Source: Pseudomonadota bacterium (lineage in GTDB: Bacteria; Pseudomonadota; Gammaproteobacteria; Steroidobacterales; Steroidobacteraceae). Taken from it: a DNA stretch of 5,918 bases. Shown piece by piece: positions 1-5,845 of this stretch. The stretch covers positions 1-5,918 of the forward strand of contig JAKAZP010000168.1 of NCBI GenBank assembly GCA_021815905.1, read 5' to 3'. The notes below the pieces were generated by a model that was given only the letters and a program-made list of their open reading frames with translations, had not been told where the DNA came from and did no database searches. The stretch's first letter is position 1. Every line of letters begins with the position of its first letter. The position numbers and the translations under genes are program-made.

Positions 1-629
1 CCCTTCTTGTCGGCGTGGTGCGCGTTCATCTCCTGCTGATCGAGATAACGGTAGGTCTTGGCGGTCAAAGTGAGGGAGAGCTGGTCGTAGGCCTTCTCGG
101 TCGTCGGCGTGATCGAGATGTCGTGCAGCGTCACGATCCGGGGGAGCGCCGCGATGCCGCTCACGAACTCGCCGAACTGGTGATAGCTGCCGGTCAGCAC
201 CATCTTGATGGGCAGGACCGCGTAGAACTCCTGGTCCTGCTCCGGACCGGGCTGAAAGAGCTTCTGCTGCAGGCCCGCGCCGAGAGCGGTCTGGGAGATG
301 TCGACGAGCAGGTTCGGCACCTGCGTCTTGCCCGGGAGCTGGCGCAGGAGCGCGCCGAAGGAGCGCCTGAGGTCCTTCAGCTGCTGCTTGTAGACCGCGA
401 GGTTCACGGCCTTCGCGTGCTTGGCGACGAACTCCTGCTTGAGGGTCGTCTCCTCGGCCTCCTTCTTCTGCAGCTCCGGCCGTACGCCCTGCCACACGAA
501 GAAGTACACGAGAGCGAGCGTCAGCACGACGAAGGCCGCGCCCACCGCGCCGCCGCGCACCGCGAGCGGCCACCGGCCGGGCTCCCGCGGGTCGAGATCG
601 CGCAACTCCTCGAGGAAGGACAGGTTCAT
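1..629 (-). CDS. pilO: PilO, type IV pilus inner-membrane alignment protein (3' end outside window)
   Basis: PilO is a bitopic inner-membrane protein that pairs with PilN through periplasmic domains and, with PilM and PilP, connects the pilus motor to the PilQ secretin. I translated 209 codons from the ATG at 629-627 without meeting a stop, so the gene leaves the window at the left edge. PilO proteins are usually a little over 200 residues, so only the tail should be missing. The N-terminus MNLSFLEELRDLDPREPGRW is typical of the family. A membrane segment spans about residues 24-47, followed by a charged heptad-like stretch (about 50-90) and a globular periplasmic domain with LVDISQTALGAGLQ, SYHQFGEFVSGIAALPRIV and LTLTAKTYRYL. 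The start overlaps the pilN stop as ATGA, and GGAG lies 7 nt upstream (637-640 on the plus strand). Identification rests on this sequence pattern plus the pilM-pilN context. Confidence 0.96.
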   Translation of the reverse strand, partial: MNLSFLEELRDLDPREPGRWPLAVRGGAVGAAFVVLTLALVYFFVWQGVRPELQKKEAEETTLKQEFVAKHAKAVNLAVYKQQLKDLRRSFGALLRQLPGKTQVPNLLVDISQTALGAGLQQKLFQPGPEQDQEFYAVLPIKMVLTGSYHQFGEFVSGIAALPRIVTLHDISITPTTEKAYDQLSLTLTAKTYRYLDQQEMNAHHADKK

Positions 630-1240
630 CGCTGCGCTCCGGAGCGGGCCATGAAGCGCCGTGCGGCCGCGCCGCTCAGCGGGCCGGCGAGGTTGCTCTC
701 GCTCGGGCCGGAAGACTCCTGCGCATCGAGGGTGAAGTTCGAGCCGAACGCGCCCTTGGAGGACTGGATCACCTCGAGCGTCGGGTTCTTCAGCCACTGC
801 GAATGATCGATGTTGCGCATGAACGCCGACACGCGCGTGCTCGACTGCGCCACCCCGGTGAACTTCAGGTGATCTCCGCTTTGCGTGATGCCCGTGAGAT
901 AGACGCCGTTCGGCAGCGTCTTCACGATCTGATCGAACACGTGCACGATCTCGGGCCGCGAGCGCTGCAGCTTCTCGATGATCTGCATGCGGGCGATGAA
1001 CTTGCGCTTGGTGGCCTCGAGGTTGTTGATCTCCTCGATCTGCCGGTCGAGGTACGCGATCTGCGCGCGCAAGGTGGCGTTGCGGCTCTCCTGCGCGTCG
1101 ATGAGCCCGCTGTAGAGCAGATAGACCGCGAAGGTGACCAGGCAGGCCGAGAGCGCCGCGACGCCGAGGGCGACCAGGAATGCGAGCTTGCGCTCGTTGC
1201 GCTCGGCCTCACGCCAGGGAAGTAGGTTGATGCGTGGCAT
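626..1240 (-). CDS. pilN: PilN, type IV pilus inner-membrane alignment protein
   Basis: PilN anchors cytoplasmic PilM to the membrane through its short N-terminal tail and dimerises with PilO in the periplasm. The 204-residue product has the signature tail MPRINLLPWREAE (residues 1-13; the INLLP segment is the known PilM-binding peptide), one membrane span at about 19-43, a coiled-coil-like region at about 45-95 (QIAYLDRQIEEINNLEATK) and a small periplasmic alpha/beta domain (VFDQIVKTLPNGVYLTGITQ onward). A longer reading in the same frame would start at 1417 inside pilM. I chose the ATG at 1240-1238 because it places INLLPW at the N-terminus, has GGAG 9 nt upstream and overlaps the pilM stop as TGATG. 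Length and organisation are normal for the family. The C-terminal residues after the domain (SGPSESNLAGPLSGAAARRF) are low in complexity and probably flexible. Confidence 0.97.
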   Translation of the reverse strand: MPRINLLPWREAERNERKLAFLVALGVAALSACLVTFAVYLLYSGLIDAQESRNATLRAQIAYLDRQIEEINNLEATKRKFIARMQIIEKLQRSRPEIVHVFDQIVKTLPNGVYLTGITQSGDHLKFTGVAQSSTRVSAFMRNIDHSQWLKNPTLEVIQSSKGAFGSNFTLDAQESSGPSESNLAGPLSGAAARRFMARSGAQR

Positions 1241-2304
1241 CAGTCGAAGCTCCGCAATGCCAGGCCGCACGCCGTGAGGAGTGCGGTCGCGTCCCGTTGC
1301 ACCGCCTGCGCCCTGGCGCGCGAGGACAGCTTCATCTGCCCGAGCGGTTCGCCCTTTTCCGCGGCGATGCCCACCCGGCTGCCGATCACGTCGGCGACGC
1401 CCGGGATGTTGGCGCAACCGCCGCAGACCAGGATCTTCTCCGGCTGCTCGCGCCCCGAGCCCGAGGCGAGATAGAACTGCAGCGACCGGCTCACCTGCTG
1501 GGTCATGTCGTCGATGAACGGATCGAGCACCTCGACCTGATAGTTGCCGGGGAGCCCGCCTTCCTTCTTCGCGCGTCCGGCCTCCTCCATGGAGAGGCCG
1601 TAGGTGCGCATGATCTCCTCGGTGAGCTGCTGCCCGCCGAAGGCGAAATCGCGCGTGTAGACGACCTTGAGATTGCGCAGCACGCTGAAGGTGGTGCTGC
1701 TCGCCCCGAAGTCGACCAGGCCGATCGTCCGGTCGATGCCGCCGTCGGGCATCTGATGCGTCATCAGCTTGCAGGCGTTCTCGAGCGCGAACGCCTCGAC
1801 GTCGACGATCCTCGCGGACAGGCCCGCGGCCTTGACGGCCGCCTGGCGCTGCTCGACGTTCTCGGTGCGCGTCGCGACGAGCAGCACGTCGTTCGACTCG
1901 GTGTCCTTCTCCGAAGGCCCGAGCACCTCGAAGTCATAGCTGACCTCGTCCATGGGGAAGGGGATGTACTGGTCGGCCTGCATCTCGACTTGGGACTCGA
2001 GATCGCCTGCGCGCAGCGACCGGGGCATCTGAATGATCTTGGTGATCGCGGCATCGCCGCTGATCGCGACGGCGACCTCGGTGCTCTTGGCGCCCGAGCG
2101 CTTCACCGCGCGGCGCACGGCCTCGCCCACCGCCTCGGCATCGACGATCGCCTTCTCGTTGATGGCGTTCTGGGGCGTGGGCTCGGCGGCATAGGCCTCC
2201 ACGCGGTACTGCCCCCCTCCCATGCTAAGCTCGATGAGCTTGACCGAGGACGTCGTTATGTCAAGTCCCAGGAGGGGCCGGTACTTGCGCTGGAAAAGGA
2301 ACAT
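1240..2304 (-). CDS. pilM: PilM, actin-like ATP-binding type IV pilus assembly protein
   Basis: PilM is a cytoplasmic FtsA/actin-like protein that binds ATP and the N-terminal tail of PilN, forming the inner face of the pilus alignment complex. The 354-residue product is full length for the family. Visible motifs are the phosphate-1 loop LGLDITTSSVKLIEL (12-26, with Asp15), the phosphate-2 segment GLVDFGASSTTFSVL (195-209, with Asp198), the adenosine-binding segment ILVCGGCANIPGV (291-303) and the family block DQYIPFPMDEVSYDF (111-125). It is the first gene of the operon. The ATG at 2304-2302 is preceded by AAAAGG with 8 nt spacing. Upstream lie a stem-loop that covers this site, a candidate proximal promoter and, further away, a c-di-GMP riboswitch on the same strand, so both transcriptional and RNA-level control are likely. 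Confidence 0.98.
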   Translation of the reverse strand: MFLFQRKYRPLLGLDITTSSVKLIELSMGGGQYRVEAYAAEPTPQNAINEKAIVDAEAVGEAVRRAVKRSGAKSTEVAVAISGDAAITKIIQMPRSLRAGDLESQVEMQADQYIPFPMDEVSYDFEVLGPSEKDTESNDVLLVATRTENVEQRQAAVKAAGLSARIVDVEAFALENACKLMTHQMPDGGIDRTIGLVDFGASSTTFSVLRNLKVVYTRDFAFGGQQLTEEIMRTYGLSMEEAGRAKKEGGLPGNYQVEVLDPFIDDMTQQVSRSLQFYLASGSGREQPEKILVCGGCANIPGVADVIGSRVGIAAEKGEPLGQMKLSSRARAQAVQRDATALLTACGLALRSFD

Positions 2305-2314
2305 TATATTAACC

Positions 2315-2338
2315 TTTTCAGGTTCTTATGCCTGAAAA
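2315..2338 (-). repeat. 8-bp perfect inverted repeat in the pilM leader, overlapping its ribosome-binding site
   Basis: The plus strand reads TTTTCAGG (2315-2322), an 8-nt spacer and CCTGAAAA (2331-2338), which are exact reverse complements. In the pilM transcript this gives a stem whose 3' arm (CCTGAAAA) runs into the GAAAAGG Shine-Dalgarno sequence, about 10 nt before the ATG. It could be an RNA stem-loop limiting ribosome access or a DNA operator downstream of the candidate proximal promoter. The symmetry is seen directly; the function is inferred. Confidence 0.6.
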
Positions 2339-2365
2339 TGACCGCCCCATGTGAACGCCAGCTGC

Positions 2366-2394
2366 ACTATATATCAGCGCAAAGTTAAATTGAA
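2366..2394 (-). promoter_or_regulatory. Candidate proximal sigma70-type promoter for pilM
   Basis: On the minus strand, TTCAAT (2394-2389) is followed after exactly 17 nt by TATAGT (2371-2366). The -10 matches the TATAAT consensus at five of six positions and the -35 at three. The block sits in an AT-rich island (about 2295-2400) inside otherwise GC-rich DNA. It predicts a start near 2359 and a leader of about 55 nt. This would transcribe pilM without the upstream riboswitch. No sigma54 motif was found here. Confidence 0.45.
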
Positions 2395-2588
2395 CGTGAG
2401 GCGGCTCACGGAAAGCGCGAACCGGCCCAGGTTCACCTTCCGCAGCGCGCAAAATGCCGAAGGCGTCACGAAGAGCCGGCTTCGGATGGATATCGGGATA
2501 CTTCGCCTTGACCAAGCGTGCCTGGAGACGAGCCTCAAGCAGAAGGTCTGGCACGCGCCATGCGAGGACGGCCTCGAACTTCCAGACC

Positions 2589-2606
2589 CCGTGCGTGGTC
2601 GCACGG
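2589..2606 (-). other. Strong GC hairpin downstream of the aptamer (possible expression platform)
   Basis: CCGTGCG and CGCACGG pair perfectly across the four-base loop ACCA (minus strand), about 15-30 nt after the aptamer's 3' edge. No U-tract follows, so it is not an ordinary intrinsic terminator. Just upstream, AACCC (2619-2615) can pair with GGGTT (2639-2635) of the aptamer core, which would be mutually exclusive with ligand binding. Together these could form the switching part of the riboswitch. The stem is seen; its regulatory role is inferred. Confidence 0.4.
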
Positions 2607-2621
2607 AGCAACGTGGGTTAA

Positions 2622-2715
2622 TGTTCGGACCGGCAACCCCGCTGTCATAGGCACGTGCGTCCCTTAGACCGGAGGCTTTGCGTCCCCACCTTTCGGTGAG
2701 TTTGCCCTGAAACGG
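2622..2715 (-). ncRNA. Cyclic-di-GMP class I (GEMM-I) riboswitch aptamer upstream of pilM
   Basis: Read on the minus strand, the segment follows the class I c-di-GMP aptamer (compare the Vibrio cholerae Vc2 RNA). In order it shows CAGGGCAAAC (2709-2700); a hairpin CTCACC-GAAA-GGTGGG with the GAAA tetraloop at 2694-2691; the core GGGACGCAAAGCCTCCGG (2686-2669); a second hairpin carrying tetraloop-receptor halves TCTAAG (2668-2663) and TATGA (2649-2645); then AGCGGGGTTGCCGG (2643-2630). The G expected to contact one guanine of the ligand (third G of AGGGC, 2705) and the C expected to pair with the other (2633) are both present. The G, rather than A, at the first site favours c-di-GMP over 3',3'-cGAMP. 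GTTT (2713-2710) can pair with GAAC (2626-2623) to close the outer helix. It is oriented toward pilM, fitting known control of surface appendages by c-di-GMP. Outer boundaries are approximate. Confidence 0.92.
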
Positions 2716-2720
2716 GCGTT

Positions 2721-2749
2721 ACTATGCATAGCGCCTGCCGGTAGCGCAA
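2721..2749 (-). promoter_or_regulatory. Candidate promoter for the riboswitch/pilM leader transcript
   Basis: On the minus strand, TTGCGC (2749-2744) is separated by 17 nt from CATAGT (2726-2721), matching consensus at three of six and four of six positions. The predicted start near 2714 coincides with the 5' edge of the aptamer, which supports the call despite the modest hexamers. The -10 region lies within the perfect palindrome CTATGCATAG (2722-2731), so the same DNA could also be read in the ponA direction. No confident ponA promoter could be assigned. Confidence 0.4.
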
Positions 2750-2768
2750 GCAGAGAGAGTCATTTTCT

Positions 2769-5222
2769 GTGAAATGGAAGCATTTTCGGATTCCGGTCAT
2801 CGCTGCGGCGACTGTGATGTTGATCACACTGTGCGGGCTGTACGCGTACGCCTGCACGTACGTGTACCTCGAGCCCTCGCTCCCGACGCTCGGGCAGATG
2901 CGGCACGTGGAATTGAAGGTGCCGCTGCGGGTGTACACCGTCGGCGGACAGCTGATTGCCCAGATCGGCGCCGAGCAGCGCACACCGGTGAGCTACGACC
3001 AGATCCCGCCGCTGCTGCGTGAGGCGTTTCTCGCGGCCGAGGATCACAATTTCTTCCACGAGGGCGGCATCAGCCTGCTCGGCATCGCCCGCGCGGCGAT
3101 CATCGATCTCATCGCGGGACGCAAGGTTCAAGGCGGCAGCACCATCACCATGCAGACCGCCCGCAACATGTTCCTGACGCTCGACAAGACCTTCCGCCGC
3201 AAGCTCCAGGAGACCTTCGTCGTCTACGAGATGGACCATACCTTCACCAAGGACGAGATCTTCCGGCTCTATCTCAACGTCATCTTCTTCGGCCAGCGCT
3301 CCTACGGCGTGGCGGCGGCGGCGCAGACCTACTTCGGCAAGAGCCTGAATCAGCTCACCCTGCCCGAGGTGGCGACCCTCGCCGGCATTCCGCAGGCGCC
3401 CTCGCTCTATAACCCGATCGTGCATCCGCACCTGGCGGCGGCACGCCGCAAGTACGTGCTGCAGAGGATGCTCGCCTTGGGCTACATCGACCCGGCGCAG
3501 GCGCAGGAAGCCAACCAGACCCCGATCGATGCGCGGCCGCACGCCCCACGGGTGTACGTGCAGGCGCCCTACGTCGCGGAGATGGTGCGCGAGGAGATGC
3601 TGCGCCGTTACGGCCCCGATGCGACCACCGCGGGCTACAGCGTCTACACGACGCTCGACGGGCGGCTGCAGGAGGCGGCGAACCGCGCCGTCGAGCTCGG
3701 GCTGATCCGTTACGACCGGCGCCACGGCTGGCGCGGCCCCCTCGGGCGCACCGTGCTCGCATCCGACGCCACGCCGAGCCAGTTGCAGGCGCTCGTCGAT
3801 GAGTACGCCCCGATCGGCCTGCTCTCCCCGGCGGTGGTGGTGCAGGTCGGCGATCGCAGCGCCGAGGTCTACGTGCGCGCGCACGGATTCGCGGAGATCG
3901 CCTGGAACGGGCTGTCCTGGGCGCGCAAGGAGCTCGGCAGCGAGAGCGTGGGCCCGGCGCCGAAGACGGCGGCCGACGTGCTCGCCCGCGGGGACGTCGT
4001 GTACGTGGTCGCGGACGATGCCGGGCACGCCCAGCTCGCGCAGGTGCCGCAGGCGCAGAGCGCGCTCGTGGCGCTCAATCCGAACGACGGCGCCGTCGCG
4101 GCGCTGGTCGGCGGGTTCGACTACTTCACCAACAAGTTCAACCGGGCGACCGATGCCAAGCGGCTGCCGGGCTCGGGATTCAAGCCCTTCTACTATTCCG
4201 CGGCGCTCCAGGACGGCTTCACCCCGGCGAGCACGCTGCTCAACGCGCCGCTCGTCGTCGGGGGCAACGGCCTCGAGAGCACGTGGCGCCCGGAGAACGA
4301 CACCGGCTCCTTCAGCGGTCCGGTGCGGCTGCGCGTGGCGCTCGCCCACTCGCTCAATCTCGTCTCGATCCGCCTCATGCGCGATCTCGGCACTCCGTAC
4401 GTGACCCGGTACGCGACCCGCTTCGGATTCGATCCGAAGCAGTTGCCGCAGAACCTGACGCTCGCGCTCGGGACGCTGCGCGTCACGCCGCTGCAGATGG
4501 CGAGCGCGTACTCGGTGTTCGCGAACGGCGGCTTCCGCGTGCAGCCCTACTTCATCGATCGGATCGTGGACGCCTCGGGCAAGGTCATCTGGCAGGCGAC
4601 ACCGCAAATCGCCACTCCGGCTTTCCTTCCGCAGGCCCCCGCGGGCCTGAAGAGCGTGAGCGCGCGAACCCCGCCCGCACGGCCCGCCGAGGGCGCGCTG
4701 ACCACGGACCCCGGAGCGCTGCCCTCGAGCGAGGTCGCTCCGCGCGTCATCACGCCGCAGAACGACTACATCATGACTTCCATGATGAAGGACGTCATCA
4801 AGTACGGCACCGGAGTCGCCGCGCGCGCATTGGGACGCGATGACATCGCGGGCAAGACCGGCACGACCAACGACTGGCGCGATGCCTGGTTCAACGGCTT
4901 CACGCCCGAGATCGTCGCCTCGGTCTGGGTCGGCTTCGACGACAACCGCTCCCTCGGCTGGGACGAGGAGGGCGCGCGCGCGGCGCTGCCCATCTGGATG
5001 TCCTTCATGCGCCAGGCGCTCGCGGGCGTGCCGCAGTGGCAGCGGCCGATGCCCCAGGGCATCGTGACGCTGCGCATCTCGCCCCAGACCGGCGGCCTGG
5101 TGAGTGACGAGAACCCGGAGGGCATTCCGGAGGTCTTCATGGCCAATCACCTGCCCACGGCGGCCCCGGGAGCGGCGCGGGCGAGGGCGGCGAATCAGGC
5201 CGGAGCGGACTCGATATTCTGA
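2769..5222 (+). CDS. ponA (mrcA): Penicillin-binding protein 1A, bifunctional glycosyltransferase/transpeptidase
   Basis: This class A PBP polymerises lipid II into glycan strands and cross-links the peptides at the periplasmic face of the inner membrane. The 817-residue product has a short basic N-terminus and one membrane anchor (about 8-30). The GT51 domain (about 60-235) has candidate catalytic Glu91 in AAEDHNFFHEGG, QGGSTITMQTARN (121-133) and RRKLQETF (143-150). The PBP1A-type YDRRHGWRGP is at 315-324, followed by an OB-like insert (about 325-430). The transpeptidase domain (about 432-740) has Ser469-Gly-Phe-Lys472, Ser528-Leu-Asn530 and Lys696-Thr-Gly698. All three penicilloyl-serine motifs are intact. 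The start is GTG at 2769: an in-frame stop lies at 2742-2744, and the next ATG (codon 17) would cut into the membrane segment. AGAGAGAG (2752-2759) is a weak ribosome-binding site. The gene is divergent from pilM, as in Pseudomonas, and overlaps the next gene by 1 nt. Confidence 0.98.
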   Translation: MKWKHFRIPVIAAATVMLITLCGLYAYACTYVYLEPSLPTLGQMRHVELKVPLRVYTVGGQLIAQIGAEQRTPVSYDQIPPLLREAFLAAEDHNFFHEGGISLLGIARAAIIDLIAGRKVQGGSTITMQTARNMFLTLDKTFRRKLQETFVVYEMDHTFTKDEIFRLYLNVIFFGQRSYGVAAAAQTYFGKSLNQLTLPEVATLAGIPQAPSLYNPIVHPHLAAARRKYVLQRMLALGYIDPAQAQEANQTPIDARPHAPRVYVQAPYVAEMVREEMLRRYGPDATTAGYSVYTTLDGRLQEAANRAVELGLIRYDRRHGWRGPLGRTVLASDATPSQLQALVDEYAPIGLLSPAVVVQVGDRSAEVYVRAHGFAEIAWNGLSWARKELGSESVGPAPKTAADVLARGDVVYVVADDAGHAQLAQVPQAQSALVALNPNDGAVAALVGGFDYFTNKFNRATDAKRLPGSGFKPFYYSAALQDGFTPASTLLNAPLVVGGNGLESTWRPENDTGSFSGPVRLRVALAHSLNLVSIRLMRDLGTPYVTRYATRFGFDPKQLPQNLTLALGTLRVTPLQMASAYSVFANGGFRVQPYFIDRIVDASGKVIWQATPQIATPAFLPQAPAGLKSVSARTPPARPAEGALTTDPGALPSSEVAPRVITPQNDYIMTSMMKDVIKYGTGVAARALGRDDIAGKTGTTNDWRDAWFNGFTPEIVASVWVGFDDNRSLGWDEEGARAALPIWMSFMRQALAGVPQWQRPMPQGIVTLRISPQTGGLVSDENPEGIPEVFMANHLPTAAPGAARARAANQAGADSIF

Positions 5223-5845
5223 TGCCTCACAAACCGAAGCGATACTCGACGCCCCGCGGCGAGAACCTGCGGCGTGCGCTCGCGCAGGAGGCCGCGCGCA
5301 TCATGGCCGAGCACGGCATCCGCGACTTCTTCGTCGCCAAGCGCAAGGCCGCCGAGCGGCTCGGGATGCTCGATGGCGTCGCGGCGTTGCCGAAGAACAC
5401 CGAGATCGAGACGGCGCTCGCGGAGTATCAGCGCCTCTTCGGGGGCGAGTCGCACCTCGAATCCCTGCAGGCGCAGCGCCGCGCGGCGCTGTCGGCGATG
5501 CAGCACCTGCGCGAGTTCGAGCCGCGACTCGTGGGAGCGGTGCTGAGCGGCACGGCGACGGAGTACGCCGAGGTGCAGCTGCACCTCTTTGCCGACTGCG
5601 CCGAGTCGGTGGCGCTGAAGCTCATCGATTCCGGCATCTCGCACGAGGTGACCGAGAAACGCGTGCGCATGAGCGCCGAGCGGGTGCTCGCCTACCCGGG
5701 GCTGCGCTTCGAGCTCGAGGATCAGCCGATCGAAGTCACGGTGTTCCCGCCCGACGGCATCCGCCAGGCGCCGGTGAGCCCGGTCGATGGCCGGCCGATG
5801 CGCCGCGCGAGCGCGGGGGAAGTCGAGGCGCTGCTCGGGGAGTGA
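5222..5845 (+). CDS. Uncharacterised protein with degenerate nucleotidyltransferase-like fold
   Basis: I do not recognise a named gene. The 207-residue product has a basic N-terminus, a helical region (about 14-50) with ARIMAEHGIRDFFVAKRKAA, the block LPKNTEIETALAEYQRLFGG (56-75), then LVGAVLSGTATEYAEVQLHL (103-122), a strand IEVTVFP (170-176) and a C-terminal SPVDGRPMRRAS (186-197). The layout recalls proteobacterial proteins annotated as nucleotidyltransferases with a G-S-x-x-x-G segment followed by S-D-x-D. Here the equivalents are GAVLSG and AEVQ, so the paired catalytic aspartates seem replaced. No signal peptide or membrane span is visible, so it is probably cytoplasmic. The ATG overlaps the ponA stop as TGATG, and the nearest GGAG is about 16 nt upstream, so translation is probably coupled to ponA. 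The family link is from memory of sequence pattern; no function is claimed. Confidence 0.85.
   Translation: MPHKPKRYSTPRGENLRRALAQEAARIMAEHGIRDFFVAKRKAAERLGMLDGVAALPKNTEIETALAEYQRLFGGESHLESLQAQRRAALSAMQHLREFEPRLVGAVLSGTATEYAEVQLHLFADCAESVALKLIDSGISHEVTEKRVRMSAERVLAYPGLRFELEDQPIEVTVFPPDGIRQAPVSPVDGRPMRRASAGEVEALLGE

Larger units (their letters stand above)
2305..2621. other. Non-coding leader between riboswitch aptamer and pilM
   Basis: These roughly 317 bases separate the aptamer from pilM. I see no convincing gene. An open frame at 2611-2318 (minus) starts at TTG without a ribosome-binding site, has weaker third-position GC bias than neighbouring genes and is not recognisable. Contents that can be pointed to are a strong hairpin at 2589-2606, a terminator-like hairpin at 2451-2485, an imperfect dyad GAACC/GGTTC at 2419-2434, the candidate proximal promoter (2366-2394) and the inverted repeat at 2315-2338. 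The likely role is the expression platform and 5' untranslated region of pilM. Confidence 0.55.

Noticed and set aside
1240..1417. Longer pilN with an upstream start at 1417
   Set aside because: The extra 59 residues lie inside pilM, are Arg/Gly-rich and would bury the INLLP tail that must be N-terminal to bind PilM.
1234..2388. 384-codon open frame on the plus strand opposite pilM
   Set aside because: Antisense to pilM, which has clear family motifs; low-complexity composition marks it as a shadow frame.
2419..2434. GAACC/GGTTC dyad upstream of the proximal pilM promoter as a regulator operator
   Set aside because: Only five base pairs with a six-base spacer; too short to separate from chance in GC-rich DNA. 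Mentioned only as part of the leader description.
2318..2611. 97-codon open frame on the minus strand between riboswitch and pilM
   Set aside because: It starts at TTG with no ribosome-binding site, begins within the predicted anti-aptamer/hairpin zone, has lower third-position GC (roughly two thirds by hand count) than the flanking genes, runs through the candidate promoter and resembles no family I know. A small riboswitch-controlled gene cannot be fully excluded.
2351..2650. 99-codon open frame on the plus strand in the same spacer
   Set aside because: GTG start without a ribosome-binding site, antisense to the riboswitch and the pilM promoter, no recognisable protein features.
2691..2728. 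ponA promoter with TTGCCC (2702-2707) and TATGCA (2723-2728)
   Set aside because: The spacer is only 15 nt and the -10 matches consensus at three positions, too weak to list as a feature.
2760..5150. 796-codon open frame on the minus strand opposite ponA
   Set aside because: It is antisense to an unambiguous PBP1A gene and rich in Arg, Ala, Gly and His, the typical shadow of a GC-rich coding strand.
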